Source: JALZAI01 sp038212215
GTDB taxonomy: Bacteria > Actinomycetota > Actinomycetes > Mycobacteriales > Jatrophihabitantaceae
Direction: 5' to 3'
Length of the DNA: 64,000 nt
Assembly (NCBI GenBank): GCA_038212215.1
Contig: JBBQUT010000014.1
Coordinates: 1 to 64,000, forward strand
Position numbers and translations under genes: made by a program. This document shows positions 55,100-62,793 of the stretch, piece after piece. Every line of letters begins with the position of its first letter. Within the stretch, counting starts at the first letter, position 1. The notes beneath the pieces were generated by a model that saw nothing but the letters and a program-made list of their open reading frames with translations, was not told the origin of the DNA and made no database searches.

Positions 55100-55984
55100 T
55101 CATGCCCGCAGCCGATCGAGGACGAGCGCGAGCGGAGGCCAGGCGTCGCGGCCTCGCCGGGTGACCGCGTAGGTGCGCATCAGCACCTCTGGCCCCGCGA
55201 GAGGCAGCAGCGCCACGCCACGTCGGGTGCGGCGCTCTGCAGGCAGCATGCCGACACCCATGCCGGCGACGATCAGTTCCTCGACCAGATCGAGGCTGTC
55301 GCACTGATGGGTCACGCGCGGCCGGAAGCCCGCCATCGACGCGATCAGGTGCACGACGTCTTCGTCGGCGCGGTTACGGGAGTTGCCGATCCAGTCCTGG
55401 GCGCGAAAAGCGTTGAACACCGCCAGCGAGTTTCCCCGCGCCGTCCGACCGGCCCCGGACGGGACGCCGAGACCCCACCGCGCTGAGGAGAGCGCGACCG
55501 AATCCAGCGTCGCGTCGAAGCCTGCTGGCGCGAGGTTGTAGTCGTAGGTCAGGGCGAGATCGATGGCGTCCGTGGCGAGCAGGCCGAACGCTTCGGCCGG
55601 TTCGTGCTCGTAGACGACGATGGTCAGTTTCGGGTGGCTCTGGGCCAGCGCGACGACGATCGGCAGCAGCAAGTCGCGGATGGCGGTGACGAATCCGGAG
55701 ACACGCACCGTGCCGACGGGTTCCGCGTCGGCGTCGAGATCGACGCGGGCAGCCTCAACAGCGGCGAGAATGGTCACCGCATGCTCGGCAAGGCGCCGAC
55801 CGGCCGGCGTGAGCCGCACCCGTCGGCCGTCGGGCTCGACGAGCGCCGTTCCTACGTCGCGGGCGAGTGCCGCGATGTGCTGGGACACGCTCGAAGTGGT
55901 GGTGTCGAGCATTTCGGCGACCGCCCGCATCGAACCGTGCCGCGAAAGCTCGAGCAGGACGTGCAGGCGGCGGGTGTCCACCAT
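55100..55984 (-). CDS. LysR-family transcriptional regulator
   Basis: A 294-residue regulator. ATG 55984 gives the typical DTRRLHVLLELSRHGSMRAV beginning; ATG 55996 is possible. The winged HTH continues AEMLDTTTSSVSQHIAALAR and RLTPAGRRLAEHAV. The rest is the two-lobed effector-binding domain (VRVSGFVTAIRDLLLPIVVA and GMGVGMLPAERRTRRGVALL). It is divergent from the EamA exporter gene about 80 bp away and probably controls it. Confidence 0.9.
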   Translation of the reverse strand: MVDTRRLHVLLELSRHGSMRAVAEMLDTTTSSVSQHIAALARDVGTALVEPDGRRVRLTPAGRRLAEHAVTILAAVEAARVDLDADAEPVGTVRVSGFVTAIRDLLLPIVVALAQSHPKLTIVVYEHEPAEAFGLLATDAIDLALTYDYNLAPAGFDATLDSVALSSARWGLGVPSGAGRTARGNSLAVFNAFRAQDWIGNSRNRADEDVVHLIASMAGFRPRVTHQCDSLDLVEELIVAGMGVGMLPAERRTRRGVALLPLAGPEVLMRTYAVTRRGRDAWPPLALVLDRLRA

Positions 55985-56063
55985 TTTATTGTGCATGATT
56001 CGTGAACGGATTGTTCAGCATTGTTACGTGGACGTGGACGGTTCGAAGGGGTCTACTCGATGG

Positions 56064-57002
56064 ATGTCCGCGACTGCCAGCACTCACGCGCGCGTCGGCA
56101 TGTCGATGGCCTTGGCCGCGATGTGCTTCGTGCAACTGGGCGTCGCTGCATCGGTCGGTCTGTTCAACCAGATCGGTGCCGAGGGTGCCGCATGGCTGCG
56201 CCTGGTCTGGGCCGGTGTGCTGCTGCTGATCATTGGCCGTCCGTGGCGCACACGGTTCACCCGTTCGGCATTGCTGACCTGTGTCGTGCTCGGTGTGACC
56301 ACTGCGGCCATGACGATGCTATTCATGGCCGCCGTCGCGCGGCTGCCGCTCGGAACCGCGAGCGCGCTCGAATTCCTGGGACCGTTGGGAGTCGCCGTCG
56401 CGCGGGGCCGCGCCGCCGCGCGGATCTGGCCCCCGGTCGCCGCCGGCGGGGTACTGCTGCTCACCGAGCCGTGGCACGGCCACACTGATGCTGGCGGCGT
56501 TCTTCTCGCGCTGGCCGCCGCCGCGTGTTGGGCGAGTTACATCCTGCTGACCCAGCGCGCCGGTGACGAGGTGACCGGGTTGCGCGCGCTGTCGATCTCG
56601 ATGCCGATCGCGGCGCTTGTCGCGACGATCACTGTCGGGCCAAGCGTTTTCCCTCGATTGGACTGGCAACTGATTGCCATCGGGTTGGGCCTCGCGCTGC
56701 TGCTGCCGGTGCTTCCGTTCAGCTTGGAACTGCTGGCACTTCGGCGATTGACCGCCGCCGCATTCGGCACATTGATGAGCATCGAACCCGCCATCGCGCT
56801 CGTCATCGGGTTGGTCGCGCTCGGCCAAATCCCGCAGGTGAGCGCGTTGTTCGGGGTCCTGCTCGTCGTCGTCGCCGGTATCGGGGCCGAGCGCACCGGC
56901 GCGCGCGCCGACATGACCAGCGACCCGGCTTCGGCCGTGGGTGCGCAAGAGTGTCGGGACGGGCCCTCGCCGTCCGGGCGGTCGCCAGTTGCGGCATCCT
57001 GA
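56064..57002 (+). CDS. EamA/DMT-family exporter (RhtA-like)
   Basis: A 312-residue integral membrane protein with ten hydrophobic helices in two five-helix halves (for example FVQLGVAASVGLFNQIGAEG in the first and ALSISMPIAALVATITVGPS in the second). ATG 56064 has GAAGGGG upstream. The short GAEGAAWLRL and SIEPAIALVIGLVALGQIP motifs are typical of RhtA-like amino-acid or metabolite exporters of the DMT superfamily. Divergent LysR neighbour; the next gene begins 5 bp after its stop. Confidence 0.88.
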   Translation: MSATASTHARVGMSMALAAMCFVQLGVAASVGLFNQIGAEGAAWLRLVWAGVLLLIIGRPWRTRFTRSALLTCVVLGVTTAAMTMLFMAAVARLPLGTASALEFLGPLGVAVARGRAAARIWPPVAAGGVLLLTEPWHGHTDAGGVLLALAAAACWASYILLTQRAGDEVTGLRALSISMPIAALVATITVGPSVFPRLDWQLIAIGLGLALLLPVLPFSLELLALRRLTAAAFGTLMSIEPAIALVIGLVALGQIPQVSALFGVLLVVVAGIGAERTGARADMTSDPASAVGAQECRDGPSPSGRSPVAAS

Positions 57003-57007
57003 CACTC

Positions 57008-57463
57008 ATGACTGCCGACGCGCTGCTCGTCCGCCCGCTGGGCCCGGACGACTATGAGCGCTGGGCCACGATGTTCCGCTCCTACCGCGACTTCTACCGG
57101 CTCGAGCCGGACGACGCCGTCGTGAGCAGGGTCTGGTCGTGGATTCACGACCCCGCTCACGAGACGTGCGCGCTGGGTGCAGCCTTTGGTGACAAGCTGG
57201 TCGGCCTTGCGCACTACCGGCGCTTCGCACGTCCGTCGTCCGGTGGAGTCGGGATATTCCTTGATGATCTGTTCACTGATCCTGTACACCGCGGTCGCGG
57301 CGCGGGCCGCGCTCTGATCGGGGCCCTCGGCGAGATTGCTGAGCAAGAGCAGTGCAATGTCGTTCGCTGGATAACGGCGGCGGACAACATCACCGCGCAG
57401 CGACTGTATGACTCGATTGCGACCAGGACTGCATGGCTCACCTACGATCTGCCGCACGCATAG
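57008..57463 (+). CDS. GNAT acetyltransferase
   Basis: A 151-residue protein from ATG 57008, 5 bp after the exporter gene, so probably co-transcribed. It shows LLVRPLGPDDYERWATMFRS at the N-terminus, FLDDLFTDPVHRGRGAGRAL (R-G-x-G-x-G/A acetyl-CoA loop) and NITAQRLYDSIA near the end. Substrate unknown; linkage to an exporter suggests modification of an exported compound. Confidence 0.82.
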   Translation: MTADALLVRPLGPDDYERWATMFRSYRDFYRLEPDDAVVSRVWSWIHDPAHETCALGAAFGDKLVGLAHYRRFARPSSGGVGIFLDDLFTDPVHRGRGAGRALIGALGEIAEQEQCNVVRWITAADNITAQRLYDSIATRTAWLTYDLPHA

Positions 57464-57504
57464 GGGCGTGCCGGTCGCGCGAGAGCCCAGTTCCAAGCGC
57501 GCTG

Positions 57505-57714
57505 CTACTCGACGCCCAGCATGACCTCGGTCGACTTGATCAGGGCGGTGACGGGTGTCCCGACTTCGAGGCCGAGATCCTCGACGGCGTCTTTCGTGAT
57601 CGAGGCGGTCACCTGCTGGCCCCCATCGAGATCGACCTTCACGACACTCATGACCGAGCCGATCTCGATGGCCGCGATGGTGCCGGTGAGTTGGTTACGG
57701 GTGGACAGGCGCAT
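57505..57714 (-). CDS. Molbindin, single TOBE/Mop domain
   Basis: A 69-residue protein from ATG 57714 with CGGAGGAAC upstream. It is one Mop/TOBE unit: STRNQLTGTIAAIEIGSVMS, VKVDLDGGQQVTASITKDAV and VTALIKSTEVMLGV. Such proteins oligomerise and bind molybdate or tungstate in the cytosol, as store or sensor. Its placement divergent from modABC supports a molybdenum-homeostasis role. Confidence 0.88.
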   Translation of the reverse strand: MRLSTRNQLTGTIAAIEIGSVMSVVKVDLDGGQQVTASITKDAVEDLGLEVGTPVTALIKSTEVMLGVE

Positions 57715-58032
57715 GTTGTTCCTCCGGTTTGCTCGAACGTTGTTGTAGCGAACCGTAGCGCCGGGGCGGAACCACCGATGCCTGTGGACGACGGGACCAC
57801 AGCCGCGTCCGGTGGGGCGCGGTGACGCGCCACATCACGCGTATCCGGGCGCCGATCCGCGCTTCCCAGCGCCTACGCGCCCACCGCATGCTCGGGTCAT
57901 CGACGGCATCTCCGTCGCGTCTGCCGACGGATTGGTGGATATGGTCCGCAGCTGCGGCTATAGTCGCCGCCGTGCCCACGTAGGCCGTCGACTCCGTTGG
58001 CCCGCCGCAAACCATCGATCAAGGAGAGCCCC
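57715..58032. promoter_or_regulatory. Divergent control region between molbindin and modABC
   Basis: The 318-bp gap has no gene. TATAGT at 57959-57964 is a possible -10 for modA, with TTGGTG at 57932 as a poorly spaced -35. AAGGAGAG directly precedes modA. I could not recognise a ModE box or Moco riboswitch. Confidence 0.4.
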
Positions 58033-58839
58033 ATGCAGCGTCGTACTCTGATCCTCACCGCCATCGCGGCGGCGAGCGTCCTGTTGGTTGCGGGGTGTTC
58101 CTCAAGCAAGAAGTCGACCCCGCCCACCAACTCCGCGGCGGGCGGGTCCAAATCGACTGAGGCGGTGTCGGGCACCGTTAGTGTCTTCGCTGCGTCCTCA
58201 TTGACCGAGGCGTTCACCACGGTAGGTAAGCAATTCGAGGCGGCACACCCCGGCACAACGGTGAAACTGAACTTCGGGGCGAGTTCGGATCTGGCGAATT
58301 CGATCAACCAGGGCGCTCCGGCCGACGTGTTCGCCTCGGCCTCACCGAAGAACATGACGCAGGTCAGCGACGCCGGCGGGGCATCCACGTCGACCAATTT
58401 CGTGAAGAACTTCATGGAGATCGCTGTCCCGCCCAAGAATCCCGCCAACGTGACCAGCGTGGCTGATCTCGCCAAGGGCGGGGTGAAGGTGGCGCTGTGC
58501 TTGCCCACCGTGCCGTGCGGGGCGGCCGCCGCGCAGGTGTTCAGCAACGCCAAGATCAAGGTCAAGCCGGTAACGCTGGAGCAGAATGTGAAGTCCACCC
58601 TGACCAAGGTCGAGCTGGGCGAGGTAGACGCTGGCGTCGTCTACGTCACCGACGTCAAGGCGGCCGGTTCGAAGGTGAAGGGCGTAGTCATCCCGGCCAA
58701 CCTCGACGCCTCGACCGAGTACCCGATCGCGGCACTGAGCAAGGCTGCGAATTCAGCTGCCGCGCAAGCCTTCGTCGCCTACGTGTTGTCGCCTGCCGGG
58801 CAAGGCGTCCTCGCCGCGGCCGGGTTCGCGAAGCCCTGA
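58033..58839 (+). CDS. modA: Molybdate ABC transporter, substrate-binding lipoprotein
   Basis: A 268-residue lipoprotein from ATG 58033 (AAGGAGAG upstream). The signal peptide ends in the lipobox LVAGC, so the mature protein is lipid-anchored outside the membrane. The periplasmic-binding fold contains VSVFAASSLTEAFT, NFGASSDLANSINQGAPADV and GEVDAGVVYVTDVKAAG, the ModA landmarks for molybdate/tungstate oxyanion binding. First gene of modABC. Confidence 0.93.
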   Translation: MQRRTLILTAIAAASVLLVAGCSSSKKSTPPTNSAAGGSKSTEAVSGTVSVFAASSLTEAFTTVGKQFEAAHPGTTVKLNFGASSDLANSINQGAPADVFASASPKNMTQVSDAGGASTSTNFVKNFMEIAVPPKNPANVTSVADLAKGGVKVALCLPTVPCGAAAAQVFSNAKIKVKPVTLEQNVKSTLTKVELGEVDAGVVYVTDVKAAGSKVKGVVIPANLDASTEYPIAALSKAANSAAAQAFVAYVLSPAGQGVLAAAGFAKP

Positions 58840-58916
58840 CCGGCTCGGATCCCGGCGGCAAACTTCGGCGACTGCGGCGGGCGGCGCCGGGCGGCCGGGG
58901 GGCACCGGTACTGATC

Positions 58917-59678
58917 GTGGCGCCCGCGGCGATCGGTTTCGCGTTTCTGCTGCTGCCGCTGCTTGCTCTGCTCATCCGCGCCCCGTGGCGAGGCTTGGGC
59001 AAACTGCTGTCCGACAGCCAGGTACTCACCGCGCTTCGGCTGTCCCTCGAGTGCGCCACGGCCGCCACCGTGGCGTCGCTGATCCTCGGCGTGCCACTGG
59101 CGTGGATTCTGGCGCGCATACACATGCCAGGGATCGGGCTGCTGCGAGCGCTCGTCACTCTGCCGCTGGTGCTACCGCCCGTCGTGGGAGGTATCGCGCT
59201 GCTGCTGGCGCTGGGCCGTAACGGGGTAGTGGGCCGATACCTGGATCAGTGGTTCGGGCTGACCCTCCCGTTCACCACGCTCGGCGTGATCGTGGCCGAG
59301 ACATTTGTGGCGATGCCATTCCTGGTCGTCACCGTTGAAGGCGCTCTGCGCTCCGCCGACCGCGAACTCGAGGAGGCGGCCGTCACCCTGGGCGCCTCCC
59401 GCCTGGCCATCTTCGGCCGGGTCACCCTGCCCCTGATCGCCCCGTCGTTACTGGCCGGCTCGACCCTGTGCTGGGCGCGAGCGCTAGGCGAGTTCGGCGC
59501 CACCATCACCTTCGCCGGCAACTTCAAAGGCACCACCCAAACCATGCCGCTCGCCGTCTACAACGCCTTCGAAACAGACCCCGAAGCCACCATCGCCCTC
59601 AGCCTGGTGCTGCTGCTCGTCGCCGTCGTCGTTCTCGCCGCCCTGCGCGATCGCTGGCTACGGGGACCCTCGCTATGA
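58917..59678 (+). CDS. modB: Molybdate ABC transporter permease
   Basis: A permease with five to six membrane helices. The first standard in-frame start is GTG 58917. The protein probably begins slightly earlier, as a hydrophobic helix (VLIVAPAAIGFAFLLLPLL) and a basic leader precede it; a CTG at 58836 overlaps the modA stop. It contains the cytoplasmic EAA loop (ELEEAAVTLGASRLAIFGRV) and AGSTLCWARALGEFGATITF, typical of ModB. Its stop overlaps modC. Confidence 0.9.
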   Translation: MAPAAIGFAFLLLPLLALLIRAPWRGLGKLLSDSQVLTALRLSLECATAATVASLILGVPLAWILARIHMPGIGLLRALVTLPLVLPPVVGGIALLLALGRNGVVGRYLDQWFGLTLPFTTLGVIVAETFVAMPFLVVTVEGALRSADRELEEAAVTLGASRLAIFGRVTLPLIAPSLLAGSTLCWARALGEFGATITFAGNFKGTTQTMPLAVYNAFETDPEATIALSLVLLLVAVVVLAALRDRWLRGPSL

Positions 59679-60829
59679 CCAAGCACGGCGCCGCCGCCAA
59701 CATCGGATCCGTTGGGCGCACCGCGTCCGGGACGCTGACGATTCGGGGCACGGTCGAGCGGGGCTCGTTCTGCCTGGACGTAGATTTCTTCGTGAACCCT
59801 GGCGAGGTACTCGGTGTACTCGGCCCCAATGGCGCGGGCAAGACAACCCTGCTTCGCGCGATAGCCGGGCTGACCGCGCTCACCGACGGAAGACTGATCC
59901 TCGACGGAGAGACCCTCGACGACGCTCAGGCCGACGTGTTCGTGCCCGGCGATCAGCGACCGATTGGCTTCGTCTTCCAAAACTACCGGCTCTTCCCGCA
60001 CCTGAGCGTGCGCGACAACGTCGCCTTTCCTGCGCGCTGCCGACGGGCCGGTCGAAAAGGGTCGCGCCGCGTCGCCGAGCGGTGGCTCAACCGGCTGGGC
60101 ATCAGCGAACTCGCCGGGCGCAAACCGGCCCAGCTGTCCGGCGGACAAGCCCAGCGCGTCGCCCTCGCGCGCGCCCTAGCCGCAGATCCCGGCCTGCTCC
60201 TGCTCGACGAACCCCTCGCGGCGCTGGACGCCCGCACAAAGCTCGAAGTCCGCGCCGAGCTACGCCGGCACCTGAGTGAGTTTCCCGGACCCACCCTGCT
60301 CGTCACCCATGACCCGCTCGAAGCCATGATCATGACCGACCGGCTGATCGTCATCGAGGACGGCCGGATCGTGCAACACGGCGCCCCGGCCGAGGTCGCC
60401 CGCCGCCCCGCCACCCAATACATCGCCCGCCTCGTCGGCCTCAACCTCTACCCCGGAACCCGCGCAATATCAGGTGAGGTCACCCTCGACGACGGCGGAA
60501 CGCTCATCGCCGCCGGCACTCCCAACCCCGACCACACCCCGACCAACGAGCCAACCCCGACCGGCCGCGTACTCGTCGCCATCCGACCCACCGCCATCGC
60601 CCTGCACACCGCCAGACCCGAACACTCCAGCCCACGCAACACCTGGCAAGGAACCGTCACCGGACTAGAACTGCTCACCGACCGCGTCCGCGCCCAAATC
60701 AGCGGCACCCCATCCGCACTCGTCGACATCACCCCCGACGCCGTCGCCGACCTCGACCTGACCAACGGCAAACCGATATGGCTCAGCACCAAAGCGACCG
60801 ACATCGACGTCTACCCGAACCCCAACTGA
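59675..60829 (+). CDS. modC: Molybdate ABC transporter ATPase
   Basis: A 384-residue ATPase from ATG 59675, overlapping the modB stop (ATGA). Walker A GPNGAGKTTLLRAI is near 50, Q-loop FQNYRLFPH near 103, signature LSGGQAQRVALARAL near 153, Walker B LLLLDEPLAALD near 173 and H-loop VTHDPLEA. The C-terminal about 100 residues form a TOBE-like molybdate-sensing domain (VLVAIRPTAIAL, GTVTGLELLTDRVRAQI). It energises molybdate uptake for cofactor synthesis. Confidence 0.93.
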   Translation: MTKHGAAANIGSVGRTASGTLTIRGTVERGSFCLDVDFFVNPGEVLGVLGPNGAGKTTLLRAIAGLTALTDGRLILDGETLDDAQADVFVPGDQRPIGFVFQNYRLFPHLSVRDNVAFPARCRRAGRKGSRRVAERWLNRLGISELAGRKPAQLSGGQAQRVALARALAADPGLLLLDEPLAALDARTKLEVRAELRRHLSEFPGPTLLVTHDPLEAMIMTDRLIVIEDGRIVQHGAPAEVARRPATQYIARLVGLNLYPGTRAISGEVTLDDGGTLIAAGTPNPDHTPTNEPTPTGRVLVAIRPTAIALHTARPEHSSPRNTWQGTVTGLELLTDRVRAQISGTPSALVDITPDAVADLDLTNGKPIWLSTKATDIDVYPNPN

Positions 60830-60847
60830 ACGATAGGCAGGCCGCCA

Positions 60848-62338
60848 TCAACGGGGACGGGCGTGCGGCGCACCAAGCGTCGGGCGCCCCCTGCTGACTG
60901 CCTGGTCGTGCGGAGCATCGGTATCGCTGTCCAGCACATCGTTGCGAATCATCAGCCACGACAGCACGCCGCCGAGCACGCACAGACCGGCGGCGATGAG
61001 CACGGCGTGGTGAAAGCCGATCGAGAGCAGAGCGGGCTGCGCGTAGCTGGACTCGGTGATGCCGGCGATCCCCGGTAACACAGCCACAGCGAGCAACCCG
61101 GCGGTGCGTGCGATGTCGTTGTTGACCGCCGAGGCGACGCCGACCTGATGCTCGGGGGCGGCGGCGAGCACTGTCGCCGTCAACGGCGCCACGGTTGCCG
61201 AGAGCCCGAGCGCGAACACCAGCACAGCAGGCAGCACCGTGCTGAGGTAGCCGGAGTGTGCGCCGATCCTCGCGAGCAGCCCCATGCCGGATCCGGCCAC
61301 GATCGGTCCGAACGTCATCGGCAGCCGCGGTCCGATTTTTTGCGCCAGCCGGCCCATTCGCGCCGACAGCAGCAACATCACCGCAGGCAGCGGCAGCACA
61401 GCAGTACCGGCAGCGACTGGCGAGAACCCGGACACCACCTGCAACTGCACGGGCAGCAGGAACAAGGCGCCGGACAATGCCGCGTACAGGACCAGTGTCA
61501 CCACATTCGCGCCGGTGAACTGCGCCGAACGGAAAAGGCTTAGCGGCATCATCGGCGCGGCGACGCGCGATTCGGTGAAGACGAATCCGACGAGCAAGGC
61601 GACGCCCGCCACCAGGGACGCGACGGTCGCGGCGGGCCAGTGCTGCTGGGCACCTTCGGTCAGCGCGTAGATGACGAGCCCGAGCCCGAGCGCCGCACTG
61701 ACGAGGCCAAGGAGATCCAAGCGTCCACTCGCCTCTTCGTCGCGGCTTTCGGGCACGTGCCGCGCCGCGACGATCACGACCGCCGCCGCCATCGGCACGT
61801 TGATCAGAAACGCCAGCCGCCATCCCCAGGACGCAGCGCCGACGAGCGTCCCGCCGAGCACCGGCCCGACGGCCGCGGCCACACCGCCGAGACCAGACCA
61901 CGCGCCAACGGCCTCGGCTCGGTCCTCCTTGCGAAAGGCCGACTCGATGATGGCGAGCGAACCCGGTGTTAGCAGCGCGGCCCCGACACCCTGGAGCGCT
62001 CGCATGCCGATCAGCACCTCCGCGGTCGGCGCGGCGGCACACCCCGCCGACGCGAGTGCGAACCAGATCGTGCCGACGACGAATACCCGCCGCCGCCCGA
62101 GCCGGTCGCCCAGCGACCCGCCGAGCAGTAGCAGCCCGGACAGCGTGAGGGTGTAGGCGTTGAGCGTCCATTGCAGGCTGGTGAGACCGGCGTGGAGGTC
62201 AGTACCGATGCGGGGCAGGGCGACGTTCACGATCGTCGCGTCCAACTGGGCCATTCCGCTGCCCAAGATGGTGGCGAGCAGCACCCAGCGGCCCTGCGCA
62301 GAGCGGTACTCAATACCGCGCCGTGGTTGCATACACAC
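60848..62338 (-). CDS. MFS drug exporter, DHA2/EmrB-QacA family
   Basis: A 496-residue protein with about 14 hydrophobic helices. Motif D1-like MAQLDATIVNVALPRIGTDL is near residue 30, motif A GGSLGDRLGRRRVF near 78 and motif C-like GLGGVAAAVGPVLGGTLVGA near 155, as in proton-coupled DHA2 exporters. It is convergent with modC and divergent from the next gene, with 30 bp or less between starts. The substrate is unknown. Confidence 0.9.
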   Translation of the reverse strand: MCMQPRRGIEYRSAQGRWVLLATILGSGMAQLDATIVNVALPRIGTDLHAGLTSLQWTLNAYTLTLSGLLLLGGSLGDRLGRRRVFVVGTIWFALASAGCAAAPTAEVLIGMRALQGVGAALLTPGSLAIIESAFRKEDRAEAVGAWSGLGGVAAAVGPVLGGTLVGAASWGWRLAFLINVPMAAAVVIVAARHVPESRDEEASGRLDLLGLVSAALGLGLVIYALTEGAQQHWPAATVASLVAGVALLVGFVFTESRVAAPMMPLSLFRSAQFTGANVVTLVLYAALSGALFLLPVQLQVVSGFSPVAAGTAVLPLPAVMLLLSARMGRLAQKIGPRLPMTFGPIVAGSGMGLLARIGAHSGYLSTVLPAVLVFALGLSATVAPLTATVLAAAPEHQVGVASAVNNDIARTAGLLAVAVLPGIAGITESSYAQPALLSIGFHHAVLIAAGLCVLGGVLSWLMIRNDVLDSDTDAPHDQAVSRGRPTLGAPHARPR

Positions 62339-62368
62339 CGCCCGTTGATGAGTGCAATGCTCGACTAC

Positions 62369-62668
62369 ATGTCAGAACCGGTAGTCAGTGTGGCTGATGA
62401 CCCCGAACGCAATCGCTACGAGGTGTGGGTGGACGGTGCACTAGCCGGAATTGCTGCGTATCGGCCAGAGCCGGGCCGGCGGGTGTTCGTGCACACTGAG
62501 ATCGATCCTGCATTCTCGGGACGCGGCCTCGCCGGCACGCTCGTGCGCGCCGCGCTGGACGAGGCACGGGCGCACGGTGTGCTAGTGACGCCGGTGTGTC
62601 CGTTCGTCGGCGCATTCATCGGCGATCATCCGGAGTACGCCGACCTCGTCGACGACAGCCGTGAGTGA
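62369..62668 (+). CDS. Small GNAT acetyltransferase (YjdJ-like)
   Basis: A 99-residue protein with the compact GNAT fold of N-acetyltransferase-like YjdJ proteins: RYEVWVDGALAGIAAYR, VFVHTEIDPAFSGRGLAGTL (acetyl-CoA loop), LVTPVCPFVGAFIGDHPEYA. I choose ATG 62369; ATG 62348 is only 9 bp from the divergent MFS start. The stop lies at the left edge of a 71-bp tandem repeat. Confidence 0.85.
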   Translation: MSEPVVSVADDPERNRYEVWVDGALAGIAAYRPEPGRRVFVHTEIDPAFSGRGLAGTLVRAALDEARAHGVLVTPVCPFVGAFIGDHPEYADLVDDSRE

Positions 62669-62793
62669 ACGAAGTGAACGAACAAATGTGACCGGGCTCC
62701 GCCGGCCGAACGAGCGCAGCGAGGCTCGGCCGTGAGTGAACGAAGCGAACGAACCAATGTGACCGGGCTCCGCCGGCCGAACGAGGGCAGCTG
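62661..62793. repeat. 71-bp tandem repeat, two units
   Basis: GTGAGTGAACGAA begins at 62661 and again at 62732. Both units continue through AATGTGACCGGGCTCCGCC and GGCCGAACGAG, with two or three differences; the second is slightly shortened. It spans the end of the acetyltransferase gene and the start of the oxidoreductase gene. Confidence 0.9.

Noticed and set aside
57715..58032. Moco riboswitch ahead of modA
   Set aside because: No recognisable conserved pairing or core motif by eye.
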